Source: an uncultured Sphingomonadaceae bacterium (lineage in GTDB: Bacteria > Pseudomonadota > Alphaproteobacteria > Sphingomonadales > Sphingomonadaceae). Taken from it: a stretch of 64,000 nt of DNA. A program made the translations under genes and the position numbers. The notes beneath the pieces were generated by a model. That model made no database searches. It saw only the letters and a program-made list of their open reading frames with translations, and was not told the origin of the DNA. The stretch covers positions 1 through 64,000 of the forward strand of contig CALLJS010000018.1 in NCBI GenBank assembly GCA_938050045.1, written 5' to 3'. Numbering within the stretch: position 1 is the stretch's first letter; each line of letters opens with the position of its first letter. Shown one piece after another: positions 27,483-37,781 of this stretch.

Positions 27483-30400
27483 TTATAAGCCCGCACGCAA
27501 GGGGGCAATTATAACATTTTCTATACCCTCTATTTCGGCCACTTGTGCGGCAAGATCACCATCTAGTTTAGAATATTTTCCCAATATGATGGGAATATGA
27601 TTATCATTATATTCAACAAGAGCGACCAAACGTCCTTTGCCATTGGAATATGGGGCCATAAGATTGGCAAGCGAATGAAAAGCATCTGCTTTTGTGACAT
27701 TAAGCACCATTTCTATCCGTGCGTTTTGCACCATCTTTGATAGAGGCCTCGTGTTTTTGATAGAAAGCCTTGGCGTTTCATCGCCCTCTTTCATATCCAT
27801 CTCAACATTCAGCAGCGCGCATTCTGCTATTTTAGCATGTTCGGCTAAATCATTAGCAATATCTTCTTCGAAACAAGAGGCAGAAAATTGGCCGCTGCTA
27901 TCCGATAAATCCACCAGCACAAAACGTTTGCCGCGCTTAGATTCGCGCCAACGCACTCCCTCGATTAAAGCTGCAATGACTGCGGGTTTGCGCGTTCCCT
28001 CTGCTATTGGGCCGCTGAGCATTAATTCGCTGTAACTGCGCGCTCCGTTTGATCGGGCCACCGCTTCAAATTGGGTGACAGGATGCGCCGAGAAATAAAA
28101 GCCGTAAGCATCTTTCTCTTTCATCATACGCTCAGCCAAAGACCAAGAAGCCGATTTATTCAGCCGCAAAGAGGCAGCATCGCCGCTACCGTCACCAAAT
28201 AATCCGCCTTGCCCGCTCTCGCGCGATTCTTTAGCGGATTGCGCGGCTGAGATGAGTGTATCTGCGGCCTCAAACACGGCCGCACGGTTTGGCTCTATAC
28301 TATCAAAAGCCCCGCCCGATGCCAGATTCTCTAACTGGCGGCGATTAATCATAGTGGGATCGATGCGATTAGCAAAATCATCTATGCTTTTATAAATACC
28401 AGCAGAATTTCGCTCAGCCACCAGAGATTCCATCGCTTTTTCGCCAACATTTTTCACACCAGCCAGCGCGAATAGCACAGACAAATCTCCATTATCATCT
28501 TGCGCTACGGTAAAATTGGCCTCGCTCTTATTGACACAAGGTGCCAGATATTTGACATCAAGCTTGCGCATATCATCAATGAATATGCCCAATTTATCGG
28601 TTTGATGCATATCAAATCGCATCGAAGCGGCATAAAATTCGTGGGGATAATATGCCTTAAACCAAGCAGTATGATAGGCCAGTAAAGCATAGGCCGCCGC
28701 GTGGCTTTTGTTAAATCCATAGCCTGCAAATTTATCAATTAAATCAAATAACTCATTCGCCTTAGCAGCGGCTATATCATTATGCTCTTTGCAGCCTTTA
28801 ACAAATATCTCGCGCTGCGTGTCCATCTCGGCTTGAATTTTCTTGCCCATGGCGCGGCGCAACAAATCAGCACCGCCCAATGTATAGCCTGCCAAAATTT
28901 GTGCCGCTTGCATCACTTGTTCTTGATAGACAAAAATACCATAAGTTTCTTTGAGAATAGTTTCTAGCAAATTATGCGGATAGGATATTTCTTCTTCGCC
29001 ATTTTTGCGGCGGCCAAACATAGGAATATTATCCATTGGCCCAGGGCGATACAGCGAAACCAGTGCAATAATATCTCCAAAATTGGTCGGTTTTACCGCC
29101 GACAATGTGCGGCGCATGCCTTCGGATTCTAGCTGAAACACACCCACAGTATTGCCGCTTTGCAGCAGCTCATATACTTTGGGATCATCCACGGGTAAAC
29201 TTGCTAAATCGACCTTAATCCCGCGCGAAGCTAATAATTGTTCGGCGCGCTGCAAGACCGATAAAGTTTTTAATCCCAAAAAGTCAAACTTCACAAGGCC
29301 TGCAATCTCGACAAATTTCATATCAAATTGCGTAACGGGTATTTCAGAGCGCGGATCACGATAAAGCGGCACAAGATGCGATAAATTTCTATCCCCAATC
29401 ACAACACCCGCTGCATGGGTTGAGCTATGGCGCGGCAATCCCTCTAATTTCATCGCCAAATCAAACAAACGTTTTACATCTTTTTCACGGCGATATTCTT
29501 CGCGCAATTCAGCAACGCCGCTCAGAGCTCTTTTCAAATCCCAAGGATCGGTAGGATGATTGGGCACTAATTTACACAGCCGATCCACTTGGCCATAGCT
29601 CATTTGCAATACGCGCCCAGTGTCACGCAAAACGGCGCGCGCTTTTAGCTTACCAAAGGTAATAATCTGCGCCACTTGATCGCGACCATATTTTTGCTGC
29701 ACATAGTGGATGACTTCGGTGCGGCGCGTCTCGCAAAAATCAATATCGAAATCGGGCATCGACACGCGATCAGGGTTCAAAAATCTCTCAAACAAGAGCC
29801 CCAGTTCGATCGGGTCTAAATCGGTAATTGTCAGCGACCAAGCGACCACACTGCCCGCGCCCGAGCCACGCCCAGGGCCAACGGCTATGCCATTATCTTT
29901 GGCCCATTTGATGAAATCGGCAACGATCAAAAAATAACCAGGAAACCCCATGTCCGTGATAACTTTGGTCTCAAAATCGAGCCGGTCATAATATATCTGC
30001 CTCTGCGCATCGCTCATATCGGCATATTTTGACAAGCGATCGTCAAGCCCTTTGCGCGCATCATCGCGCAATTGCTTTATTTCGGCCTCTATATCGCCAG
30101 CGATACTCGGCAATATCGGTGCGCGCCTTGGCGAGCCTACTCCGCAGCGTTGAGCGATAATGAGCGTATTGGATAAAGCTTCGGGAATATCCGCAAATAT
30201 CTCGCGCATCTGCGGCCCAGATTTTATCCAAGCCTCACGCGAACTCTGTTTGCGATCTTCGCTCTCTATATATGCCCCTTGCGCAATGCAGAGCATCGCA
30301 TCATGAGCCTCAAAAAAATCAGGTTCGGCAAAACAGCTCGGGTTTGTGGCCACCAGAGCAATATTGCGTTCATAAGCCAAATCTATCAGCCTATTTTCGG

Positions 30401-30953
30401 CCGCCTCTTCAATCTTATCGCCGCGCCGGCACAGCTCAATATAGAGCCTATCACCAAAAGCGTTTTGCAGCCTATCCAGATAGGCATGGGCTTCATCCAC
30501 TTGTCGTTCGGCGATAAGGCGCGTTAAAGCACCCTCGCCGCCAGCGGTAAGAGCAATCAAGCCTTCATTATGATCGCAAATATCGTTTATACTGACATGC
30601 GCATCATCGCTAATCGGCCGATCCAAATGCGACGCAGAAACCAATTTGCACAGATTTTCATAACCAATTTCATTTTGCGCATATAGGGCAAGCCAATCAT
30701 ATTGTAGCGCGCTTCGCGGTTGCTGTTTCTCCCGCGCGACAGATATTAATGTCCCCAATATGGGCTGAACACCCGTTGCGCGGCAACCATCTTCAAATGC
30801 CATGACACCATATAGCCCATTACGATCGCTAATCGCTATCGCTGGAAACCCACGGTTTTTTGCATATTTTCCGATGGCTTTGGGTTCCATAGCACCATCG
30901 AGCATTGTATATGCAGAGAAAATACGGAGCGGAACAAAGGGCACATAAGACAT
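27483..30953 (-). CDS. dnaE: DNA polymerase III alpha subunit
   Basis: Replicative polymerase catalytic subunit. The 1156-residue protein begins with the PHP domain (FVPLRIFSAYTMLDGAMEP). Next is the polymerase core with GPGRGSGAGSVVAWSLTITD near residue 358 and the catalytic aspartates in PDFDIDFCETRR near 400. KFDFLGLKTLSVLQ and the fingers region IYRPGPM-like SLYRPGPMDNIP follow. An OB-fold and C-terminal region end the protein. Length is normal for DnaE1. The 110 bp upstream holds its promoter; the adjacent upstream gene is glutathione peroxidase on the same strand. Confidence 0.97.
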   Translation of the reverse strand: MSYVPFVPLRIFSAYTMLDGAMEPKAIGKYAKNRGFPAIAISDRNGLYGVMAFEDGCRATGVQPILGTLISVAREKQQPRSALQYDWLALYAQNEIGYENLCKLVSASHLDRPISDDAHVSINDICDHNEGLIALTAGGEGALTRLIAERQVDEAHAYLDRLQNAFGDRLYIELCRRGDKIEEAAENRLIDLAYERNIALVATNPSCFAEPDFFEAHDAMLCIAQGAYIESEDRKQSSREAWIKSGPQMREIFADIPEALSNTLIIAQRCGVGSPRRAPILPSIAGDIEAEIKQLRDDARKGLDDRLSKYADMSDAQRQIYYDRLDFETKVITDMGFPGYFLIVADFIKWAKDNGIAVGPGRGSGAGSVVAWSLTITDLDPIELGLLFERFLNPDRVSMPDFDIDFCETRRTEVIHYVQQKYGRDQVAQIITFGKLKARAVLRDTGRVLQMSYGQVDRLCKLVPNHPTDPWDLKRALSGVAELREEYRREKDVKRLFDLAMKLEGLPRHSSTHAAGVVIGDRNLSHLVPLYRDPRSEIPVTQFDMKFVEIAGLVKFDFLGLKTLSVLQRAEQLLASRGIKVDLASLPVDDPKVYELLQSGNTVGVFQLESEGMRRTLSAVKPTNFGDIIALVSLYRPGPMDNIPMFGRRKNGEEEISYPHNLLETILKETYGIFVYQEQVMQAAQILAGYTLGGADLLRRAMGKKIQAEMDTQREIFVKGCKEHNDIAAAKANELFDLIDKFAGYGFNKSHAAAYALLAYHTAWFKAYYPHEFYAASMRFDMHQTDKLGIFIDDMRKLDVKYLAPCVNKSEANFTVAQDDNGDLSVLFALAGVKNVGEKAMESLVAERNSAGIYKSIDDFANRIDPTMINRRQLENLASGGAFDSIEPNRAAVFEAADTLISAAQSAKESRESGQGGLFGDGSGDAASLRLNKSASWSLAERMMKEKDAYGFYFSAHPVTQFEAVARSNGARSYSELMLSGPIAEGTRKPAVIAALIEGVRWRESKRGKRFVLVDLSDSSGQFSASCFEEDIANDLAEHAKIAECALLNVEMDMKEGDETPRLSIKNTRPLSKMVQNARIEMVLNVTKADAFHSLANLMAPYSNGKGRLVALVEYNDNHIPIILGKYSKLDGDLAAQVAEIEGIENVIIAPLRAGL

Positions 30954-31063
30954 ATTAAAATCTTATGCGAGAGCAGCTAAATGTCAAAAGACACAACCGC
31001 AAAATCTGTGGACAAGGAGAGTTATTTGAACCGCTTATTCATACTATAATATTTAGCAAAAGA

Positions 31064-31543
31064 TCATGGCGCCAACAAGGCTTCAATATCTTTTTTAAGC
31101 GTCAATGGTTTAACCTGCGGGCCATGCCGTGCCACCACATTTCCTTGCTTATCAATCAGAAATTTTGTAAAATTCCATTTGATTTTGCGCGATCCTAATA
31201 AACCCGCTTGTTTAGATTTTAGATGCTCCCAAAATGGGTCCGCATTATCGCCATTGACCTCTATTTTTTGCATCAAGGGAAAGCTGACATCATAATTCAA
31301 AGTGCAAAAATTCTTAATCTGCTCGGCATCACCAGGTTCTTGCGCACCAAATTGATTGCATGGAAAGGCTAATATTTCCAAGCCCTTATCTTTATACTCT
31401 TGATATAATTCTTCCAGCCCTTCATATTGGGGTGTAAACCCGCATTTTGAAGCCGTATTCACCACCAAGATCACTTTGCCCCGATACGCATCAAAAGATG
31501 CAGATGACCCATCGGCTTGTTTTAAGATAAAATTATCTGCCAT
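31064..31543 (-). CDS. Glutathione peroxidase
   Basis: Thiol peroxidase of 159 residues that reduces peroxides using glutathione or thioredoxin. The peroxidatic cysteine (not selenocysteine) is in VNTASKCGFTPQYEGLEELY near residue 36. FPCNQFGAQEPG near 72 and the tryptophan-asparagine pair in IKWNFTKFLID near 122 complete the catalytic tetrad. It follows lolD by 23 bp on the same strand and is probably read from the lolCD transcript. Electron donor is not deducible. Confidence 0.93.
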   Translation of the reverse strand: MADNFILKQADGSSASFDAYRGKVILVVNTASKCGFTPQYEGLEELYQEYKDKGLEILAFPCNQFGAQEPGDAEQIKNFCTLNYDVSFPLMQKIEVNGDNADPFWEHLKSKQAGLLGSRKIKWNFTKFLIDKQGNVVARHGPQVKPLTLKKDIEALLAP

Positions 31544-31566
31544 TATATCTATGCCTTTTTTGCGGT

Positions 31567-32244
31567 TTAATCTTCGTGCAATATTCCATCTTTTAATCTT
31601 ACCACTCGATCCATCTTGCGGGCCAAACGCTCATTATGCGTGGCAATGAGCGATGCAGAACCTTCTAAACGCACCAAATCGATAAATTCTTGCAGCACCA
31701 AATCCGCCGTATGCTCATCCAAATTGCCCGTCGGTTCATCGGCTAGCACCAATTTTGGGGCATTGGCCAGTGCACGCGCCACAGCAACGCGCTGTTGCTC
31801 TCCGCCCGATAATTTAGATGGACGATGCTTGATACGTTTACCAAGACCCAATTTATTGAGCAATTCTATCGCACGTTTTTCCGCATCTTTCTTATGAACG
31901 CCTGCTACAATTTGCGGCAACATGATATTTTCCATCGCATCAAAATCGGCCAATAAATGATGGAATTGATAAACAAAGCCTAATGTATCACGCCTAATGC
32001 GCGTACGCACGTCGCTTGTCACATCATAGGTTTCTTCGCCATCGATTTTAATCGACCCTTCAAAGCCGCCCTCAAGCAAGCCCACCGCTTGCAATAAAGT
32101 AGATTTACCCGAACCCGATGGCCCCAATAAAGCAACTATCTCGCCAGGCTTAATCGTCAAATTCACGCCCAACAATACTTCTATTAGGGTCTCACCTTGT
32201 TCAAAACTGCGCTTTAGATTTTTGAGTTCAATAATATTATTCAT
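31567..32244 (-). CDS. lolD: Lipoprotein-releasing ABC transporter ATPase LolD
   Basis: ATPase powering release of outer-membrane lipoproteins from the inner membrane. The 225-residue protein shows Walker [19 protein letters not shown] near residue 40, Q-loop [22 protein letters not shown] near 95 (the Lol-type signature), the ABC signature [18 protein letters not shown] near 145, and Walker [16 protein letters not shown]. Its start overlaps the end of lolC/E by eight bases, so the subunits are translated together. Confidence 0.95.
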   Translation of the reverse strand: MNNIIELKNLKRSFEQGETLIEVLLGVNLTIKPGEIVALLGPSGSGKSTLLQAVGLLEGGFEGSIKIDGEETYDVTSDVRTRIRRDTLGFVYQFHHLLADFDAMENIMLPQIVAGVHKKDAEKRAIELLNKLGLGKRIKHRPSKLSGGEQQRVAVARALANAPKLVLADEPTGNLDEHTADLVLQEFIDLVRLEGSASLIATHNERLARKMDRVVRLKDGILHED

Positions 32245-33487
32245 AGCGCAACACCTGCACAGGATCTGTATTGGCCGCCTTAAATGCGGGATATAATGTT
32301 GCTAAGAAGCTCAATAATATTGTTAATGCACAGATACCTATCACTTCGGCAGCTTCTGTTTTTGATGGCAGCTCGATCAATACGCGAATAGAGGGATCCC
32401 AGAGATTTTGCCCTGTTGCCCATTCGACGAAATTCACAATATTTTGGCGGAAATAGAGAAAGATAAACCCTATTGCTGTTCCCGCAGCAACGCCCAAAGT
32501 GCCTATTAATGTGCCCACTGTGATGAATATTTTCAGCAAAGAACGGCGCGATGCCCCCATAGTACGCAATATGGCAATGTCACGGGTTTTAGCGCGCACC
32601 AACATGATGAGCGATGATAATATATTAAAAGCAGCGTTTAATATGATAATCGATAAAATCACAAACATCACCACGCGCTCAACGGCTAAAGCTTCGAATA
32701 AAGAGGAATTAAGCGTTTTCCAATTTACGATTTGTGCTTCATTGATAAATTTTTCTGCCAGCGGTTTTATAATTTCATCGACATTGTCGGCATCATTGGT
32801 TTTGATTTCTATCAAACCCACATCATCCCCCATCAATAGTAATAGCTGCGCATCTTTCATGGGTAATATGACCATAGCTTTATCATAATCATAAATGCCA
32901 ATTTCAAATATGGCACCTATTTGATAGGATATTTCGCGCGGTACTGTACCAAATGGCGTTGGGCGACCTTGCGGATTGATAATTGTAATGCTTTGCCCAA
33001 CGGTCGCACCAATGCTGCGGGCAAGGCCAGCACCAATAGCTATCCTCTCGCTGTCTTCGGTAATATCATGCATATCACCAACTAATGTTTTACCCTTTAA
33101 GCTGGGGTTATTACGAATATTTTCGACCGTCATGCCGCGCACTAAAACCGCTTGCGCTCGTCCATTAAAGGTTGATAATAAGGGCTGGTCAATAAGCGGA
33201 GTAGCATCGACAACACCTGGCGTCTTTTTCGCTTCTTTTAATATTGCGCGCCAATCAGAGAGCCTACCATCATAACCTTGAACGATAGCATGACCATTTA
33301 AGCCAACGCTTTTTTCAAATAATTCTGCGCGAAAACCATTCATCACACTCATCACCACTATCAACGCAGCTACACCAAGCATGACGGCGACAAGGCTGAT
33401 CCCTGCTACCATAGTGATGAAACGCTCGCCCTTTCCGGGCAAGAGATAACGCTTTGCCATCATATATTCGAGCGGGGACAAAATCAT
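32237..33487 (-). CDS. Lipoprotein-releasing ABC transporter permease LolC/LolE
   Basis: Membrane subunit of the LolCDE complex. Of 416 residues, four transmembrane segments are visible: one at 22-50 ([23 protein letters not shown] starts the family motif), then three near 270-300, 320-350 and 380-405. A large periplasmic domain lies between the first and second. [19 protein letters not shown] and the C-terminal [22 protein letters not shown] are hallmarks. Only one permease gene precedes lolD, so the complex is probably a homodimer of a LolF-like permease, as in many alphaproteobacteria. Confidence 0.93.
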   Translation of the reverse strand: MILSPLEYMMAKRYLLPGKGERFITMVAGISLVAVMLGVAALIVVMSVMNGFRAELFEKSVGLNGHAIVQGYDGRLSDWRAILKEAKKTPGVVDATPLIDQPLLSTFNGRAQAVLVRGMTVENIRNNPSLKGKTLVGDMHDITEDSERIAIGAGLARSIGATVGQSITIINPQGRPTPFGTVPREISYQIGAIFEIGIYDYDKAMVILPMKDAQLLLLMGDDVGLIEIKTNDADNVDEIIKPLAEKFINEAQIVNWKTLNSSLFEALAVERVVMFVILSIIILNAAFNILSSLIMLVRAKTRDIAILRTMGASRRSLLKIFITVGTLIGTLGVAAGTAIGFIFLYFRQNIVNFVEWATGQNLWDPSIRVLIELPSKTEAAEVIGICALTILLSFLATLYPAFKAANTDPVQVLRYE

Positions 33488-33607
33488 TATATATTTATAA
33501 TCCTACAGATAATTTATTCTCTTTCCATTTGTAGCCTTGCCAGCCATTGGTCAAGCATCATCTGATAGAGCAACCAGCAAAATATACTATAAATTGTAAT
33601 TTCACCT

Positions 33608-33634
33608 CTTGAAATTAGAAACGGCGATATTATC
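33608..33634 (+). promoter_or_regulatory. Candidate heat-shock (RpoH) promoter for hsp20
   Basis: CTTGAAAT (33608-33615) matches the RpoH -35 element. An AT-rich GATATTAT block (33626-33633) lies at about the right distance for -10 and would place the transcript start near 33641, exactly where the first leader hairpin begins. The -10 is not the canonical CCATAT-like form, so this rests mainly on the -35 and its position. Confidence 0.4.
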
Positions 33635-33640
33635 TTTTTA

Positions 33641-33737
33641 TAGGGTGCTGCATAAGCAGGCCCTAAACAAAAATTAAATTTATGCCGAAGCGCCAATTTT
33701 GGGCTTCATCAATAACATTGCTCAACAGGAGAATATT
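33641..33737 (+). promoter_or_regulatory. ROSE-like RNA thermometer in the hsp20 leader
   Basis: Three hairpins follow in order. TAGGG..CTGC-ATAA-GCAG..CCCTA lies at 33641-33665. GAAGCgCC-AATTTT-GG-GCTTC lies at 33687-33707. A short one, TTGCT (33718-33722), faces the Shine-Dalgarno AGGAG (33727-33731) across a CAAC loop. UUGCU against GAGGA, with a G-G mismatch in the middle, is the defining 3' element of ROSE thermometers before alphaproteobacterial small heat-shock genes. Melting at high temperature would free the ribosome-binding site. The assignment is by eye from motif, order and position. Confidence 0.72.
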
Positions 33738-34235
33738 ATGAATCGTCTTGATTTTACCCCCTATCGCCGAACCACAGTAGGCTTTGATCGTTTGTTTGAC
33801 TTGCTAGAAAATAGCGCGCGCAGCGGTCAGAATGAAAATTACCCCCCATTTAACATAGAGCGATTATCCGAAGATGATTTTGTCATCACCATCGCCGTTG
33901 CAGGTTTCAAAGACAATGAAATCGATATTACCGCCCAGCAAAATTTGCTCACCGTCGTTGGTAAAAAAGACATTGATGGCAATGATAATCGGGATTTCTT
34001 GCACGTTGGTATCGCCAACCGCAATTTTGAACGCCGTTTTCAATTGGCCGATTATGTCCATGTCACCGAAGCCAATATGGCCGATGGATTATTGACCGTT
34101 AAATTATTGCGCGAAGTACCCGATGCGCTCAAGCCGCGTAAGATTGAAGTGGGCTCAAAGCTGAAAACAATAGAGCAAAGCGGCGATGATAATGTAACAA
34201 AAATACCGTCCAAAAAATCTAAAAAAATAGGCTAA
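33738..34235 (+). CDS. Small heat-shock protein, Hsp20/IbpA family
   Basis: ATP-independent holdase chaperone. The 165-residue protein begins MNRLDFTPYRRTTVGFDRLF, the IbpA-type start. An alpha-crystallin domain runs from about residue 36 (NYPPFNIERLSEDDFVITIAVAG as two strands) to 135, with ANRNFERRFQLADYV and ADGLLTVKL. The C-terminal I-x-V-like motif KIEV near 137 is followed by a lysine-rich tail. The open frame continues upstream to 33699, but the ATG at 33738 has AGGAG six bases before it and lies directly after the thermometer leader, so I start there. Confidence 0.93.
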   Translation: MNRLDFTPYRRTTVGFDRLFDLLENSARSGQNENYPPFNIERLSEDDFVITIAVAGFKDNEIDITAQQNLLTVVGKKDIDGNDNRDFLHVGIANRNFERRFQLADYVHVTEANMADGLLTVKLLREVPDALKPRKIEVGSKLKTIEQSGDDNVTKIPSKKSKKIG

Positions 34236-34314
34236 ATTTCCCTCCCCTAATTCTTGGATTAAGCCTCTTGCTTATAGAATGGGCAGCCTAGCAGAAAAAA
34301 TAGGCTTATATATT

Positions 34315-34340
34315 GGGCAGCGCGTTGGGGCTGCCCTTTT
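34315..34340 (+). terminator. Rho-independent terminator after hsp20
   Basis: GGGCAGC (34315-34321) pairs with GCTGCCC (34330-34336) and is followed by TTTT. It ends the single-gene hsp20 transcript about 80 bp after its stop codon and 64 bp before the convergent pyrG end. A second copy of GGGCAGCC occurs at about 34281. Confidence 0.75.
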
Positions 34341-34403
34341 ACTATATTGTGTGAAATATAATTATTTTGCTGGCTGATAGCCACAGCTTAATAGTAGACA
34401 GCC

Positions 34404-36035
34404 TCACACTAAACGGCTTTGTTTAAGCGCAGCACCAATAAAACTCGCAAATAATGGGTGCGGATCAAATGGCCGCGATTTAAGCTCTGGGTGGAATTGC
34501 ACACCTATGAACCAAGGATGATCGGGACGCTCCACTATCTCGGGCAAGCGACCATCAGGCGACATGCCAGAGAATATTAACCCGCCCGATTCCAACATAT
34601 CTTTATAAGCCAAATTGACTTCAAATCTGTGCCGATGCCGCTCTTCGATATTCTGCGCCTCATAAACCGATGCGACATGGCTATTATCACTGAGTTTCGC
34701 CCGATAAGCCCCCAATCGCATCGTCCCGCCTAAATCGCTATCATCATCGCGTAGCTGCGTGCCGTCTTTGCTTTGCCATTCGGTTATGAGGCCAATCACA
34801 GGGTTATCGGTTGATCCAAATTCGCTGGTCGATGCATTTTCAATACCGCTAACATTACGCGCGCCATCGAGGCAAGCCATTTGCATCCCAAGACAAATAC
34901 CAAAGAAAGGTATATTACGTTCACGCGCAAATTTTATGCTCGCAATTTTACCTTCGCTGCCCCGCTCACCAAATCCGCCAGGCACCAATATAGCGTGCAT
35001 TGGTTCTAATTTCGTCACCAAATCATCTTCATTTTCAAACAATTCGGCATCGAGCCATTTGATATTCACGCGCGTTTTATGGGCCATACCGCCATGCACC
35101 AAAGCTTCGTGCAATGATTTATAGGCATCTTGCAACCCAACATATTTGCCAATTACGCCAACAGTCACTTCGCCTTCGGGGTTATGATAGCGATTAACAA
35201 TGTCATACCAGCGCGATAGATCGGGTTCTTTGCTGTCGGTAATGCCAAACCCGCGCAGCACCTCATCATCGAGCCCTTCGGCATGATATTGCAATGGAAC
35301 TGCATAAATACTCTCCGCATCCAATGCAGGGATAACCGCCTCTTTGCGCACATTACAAAAAGCTGCGATTTTTGCGCGTTCATTATCTGGCAAAATATGC
35401 TCACAGCGGCACAGCAATACATCGGGTTGAATCCCCAAGGAAGTGAGCTCTCTAACGCTATGCTGAGTTGGTTTCGTCTTTAATTCGCCAGCCGCCGTCA
35501 CATAAGGGACCAATGTCACATGAATGGATAAAGTTTGATCGCGCCCTAGTTCGTTGCGTAATTGGCGAATAGCCTCCATAAAGGGGAGCGATTCAATATC
35601 GCCAACCGTACCGCCAATTTCGCACAAGATGAAATCAAGATCATCGCTCTCATCCAATGCAAAGGCTTTGATAGCATCGGTAACATGCGGAATCACTTGT
35701 ACTGTCGCACCCAGATAATCACCGCGTCTTTCTTTGGCGATAATATCTCGATAGATTCGACCAGAAGTCACATTGTCAGATTGCCGCGCCGAAACGCCGC
35801 TAAAGCGTTCATAATGCCCCAAATCAAGATCGGTCTCTGCGCCATCATCGGTGACATAGACTTCGCCGTGCTGATAAGGCGACATTGTACCTGGATCAAC
35901 GTTCAAATAAGGGTCAAATTTGCGTATCCGTACCTTATAACCACGTGCTTGTAGCAAAGCCGCAAGACTTGCTGCCATAAGACCTTTTCCAAGCGAGGAG
36001 ACCACGCCGCCAGTAATAAAAATATATCGCGCCAT
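34404..36035 (-). CDS. pyrG: CTP synthase
   Basis: Makes CTP from UTP, ATP and glutamine. The 543-residue protein has the synthetase domain first ([26 protein letters not shown], then [30 protein letters not shown]). The glutamine amidotransferase domain follows, with the nucleophile cysteine in [17 protein letters not shown] near residue 378 and the histidine-glutamate pair in [14 protein letters not shown] near 515. Normal length. The 241-bp gap before secG (36036-36276) has only a weak CCG/CGG pairing next to a T7 run and no clear gene. Confidence 0.97.
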   Translation of the reverse strand: MARYIFITGGVVSSLGKGLMAASLAALLQARGYKVRIRKFDPYLNVDPGTMSPYQHGEVYVTDDGAETDLDLGHYERFSGVSARQSDNVTSGRIYRDIIAKERRGDYLGATVQVIPHVTDAIKAFALDESDDLDFILCEIGGTVGDIESLPFMEAIRQLRNELGRDQTLSIHVTLVPYVTAAGELKTKPTQHSVRELTSLGIQPDVLLCRCEHILPDNERAKIAAFCNVRKEAVIPALDAESIYAVPLQYHAEGLDDEVLRGFGITDSKEPDLSRWYDIVNRYHNPEGEVTVGVIGKYVGLQDAYKSLHEALVHGGMAHKTRVNIKWLDAELFENEDDLVTKLEPMHAILVPGGFGERGSEGKIASIKFARERNIPFFGICLGMQMACLDGARNVSGIENASTSEFGSTDNPVIGLITEWQSKDGTQLRDDDSDLGGTMRLGAYRAKLSDNSHVASVYEAQNIEERHRHRFEVNLAYKDMLESGGLIFSGMSPDGRLPEIVERPDHPWFIGVQFHPELKSRPFDPHPLFASFIGAALKQSRLV

Positions 36036-36276
36036 GGGAGTAGAGGGTTAAGGGGATAGGGTGGGGTTTGACAAGCGAAATAATCCAAAATCTCAAAAAA
36101 ACTATGGATAACTTTTTCACCTATCCCATATCATGCTTTCCTAACGCACTTAAGAGGCCAGACCCATATTATGAACGGGTATAAAGATAATAAACGGATA
36201 TAGAATGAAAGAACCGCTCATAATAAGAACGGCCCTTTTTTTACCCATAAGAATTGGTTCATTCTAAATGAGAGGT

Positions 36277-36675
36277 TTATTCGCGGCTGCCCTGACTATC
36301 TTCTTCAGAAGCCGCCGCCGCCGCCGCTGCCGCTTCTAGCGGATCATCGCTCGTTGGAGGCGCGATAGGGTTTTGCGTTGGAGCCAGTTCAGAGGTTGGT
36401 TCAGGAGCTGTCCGTTCGAAACTATCATCAATGGTTGAACCAGAGCTTTGCTTTGCTGCTACAAAAGCAAGTGCCACCGACAATGATATGAATAAAATCG
36501 CCAAGAAAGACGTCAAGCGGGTCATAAAATCAGCAGCTCCGCGCGCAGACATCAGGCCCGATGGACTGCCGCCAACGCCAAGACCGCCGCCTTCTGATCG
36601 CTGCATTAAAATTGCAACGACCAAACCAAAAGCAACGGTGCCTTGTAGAATGATTAAAAATTGAAAGAGACCCAT
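36277..36675 (-). CDS. secG: Preprotein translocase subunit SecG
   Basis: Small integral membrane subunit of the Sec translocon. The 132-residue protein has two hydrophobic helices (about 4-24 and 52-75) around the family segment MQRSEGGGLGVGGSPSGLMSARGAADFMTRLT, which I recognise as SecG. The last 55 residues are proline-, threonine-, alanine- and glutamate-rich and end in a run of alanines, a disordered tail common in alphaproteobacterial SecG. It lies between tpiA and pyrG on the same strand, a common arrangement. Confidence 0.9.
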   Translation of the reverse strand: MGLFQFLIILQGTVAFGLVVAILMQRSEGGGLGVGGSPSGLMSARGAADFMTRLTSFLAILFISLSVALAFVAAKQSSGSTIDDSFERTAPEPTSELAPTQNPIAPPTSDDPLEAAAAAAAASEEDSQGSRE

Positions 36676-36795
36676 TTAATGTTCCAATGAATATTTATTT
36701 ATGTTGAAGTCCACATAGCGATTGAAATTCGAATCTTCAATTGATTTACGACATTATATTATCAGAATCACGCACTATCGATAGAATAATATTAT

Positions 36796-37545
36796 TTAGG
36801 CCCTCGACGCCGCTGCAATTACGGGTGTAAATTTTGTTGCTCTCAGGCTAGCTCCGCCAACTAACCCGCCATCAACATGCGCTATACTCAGGAGTTCCTG
36901 GGCATTATCGCCATTCATCGAGCCGCCATATAGGATATGAATATCATGCGCGCTTTCACCATATTTTATGATTAAGGCCTGCCTTATAGCGAGATGCATT
37001 TCGGCAACTTCATCCATATTTGGTATGCGGCCCGTTCCTATCGCCCAAATCGGTTCATAAGCAATACATAATGCTCCATCAATATTATCAACATCGGGTA
37101 ATGACAGATTTAATTGCTCTATCACTATAGCAATAGCATTTCCGCTATTTCTCTGATCCTCTGATTCACCGATGCACACTATAGCGCACATATTTCTGGC
37201 CATAACGGCTTGCGCCTTAGCCTTCACATCGGCATTGCTCTCGCCTTGGTCAGTCCTGCGTTCGCTATGGCCAACGATAACATATCGCGCACCGCATTCT
37301 GCTACCATAGTAGCTGACACACAGCCAGTATGCGCCCCATCATTATGCGCATGACAGTCTTGCGCACCGATAGCCACATAATTAGAAATTTTACCCGCAG
37401 CCTCGATTAATGTCGTTGGCACGCACAAGGCCACATCTGCATTTGGATGCGCAGCCGCATGCTCTGATATGTCTATAATATGGACAAGATCAGATTTCAA
37501 ACCATTCATTTTCCAATTACCGACAATCAATTTCTTGCGCTTCAT
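36796..37545 (-). CDS. tpiA: Triosephosphate isomerase
   Basis: Glycolytic enzyme interconverting dihydroxyacetone phosphate and glyceraldehyde-3-phosphate. The 249-residue protein shows LIVGNWKMNG (substrate-binding asparagine and lysine), YVIVGHSERR with the electrophilic histidine near residue 93, CIAYEPIWAIGTGRIP with the catalytic glutamate near 163, and the phosphate-binding ILYGGSMNGDNAQELL and GGLVGGASL. Full length. It is divergent from the ppiD-like gene across a 236-bp gap that should contain both promoters. Confidence 0.97.
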   Translation of the reverse strand: MKRKKLIVGNWKMNGLKSDLVHIIDISEHAAAHPNADVALCVPTTLIEAAGKISNYVAIGAQDCHAHNDGAHTGCVSATMVAECGARYVIVGHSERRTDQGESNADVKAKAQAVMARNMCAIVCIGESEDQRNSGNAIAIVIEQLNLSLPDVDNIDGALCIAYEPIWAIGTGRIPNMDEVAEMHLAIRQALIIKYGESAHDIHILYGGSMNGDNAQELLSIAHVDGGLVGGASLRATKFTPVIAAASRA

Positions 37546-37781
37546 ATCATTCCCTAATTATTTGCCCTTACCCCACCGAAAAGACAGCCAAAACCGCCCA
37601 ATCATTATTTATTGTGATGCTTAATATTGCACGAAAAACCCTTGGCCGCAATGATTTCAAACATTAGGCCCCAAATTTCATTCTACAGATAAATGACAAC
37701 TTATGGTATGAATGCTTGATTGTAGACGCATAGCTACCTAAAGCTTTGTTCAATATTTTTAATAGGAAGTTACTGACTAAT

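Noticed and set aside
33514-33696. 60-residue open frame on the minus strand upstream of lolC/E
   Set aside because: It runs through the hsp20 promoter and thermometer leader, has no family resemblance and no good ribosome-binding site.
36180-36245. Possible terminator near T7 run before secG end
   Set aside because: Only a 3-bp CCG/CGG pairing flanks the T tract, too weak to call.
37546-37781. Gap between tpiA and the ppiD-like gene searched for a tRNA or small RNA
   Set aside because: No cloverleaf, no strong hairpin and no open frame with a ribosome-binding site; it most likely holds two divergent promoters.
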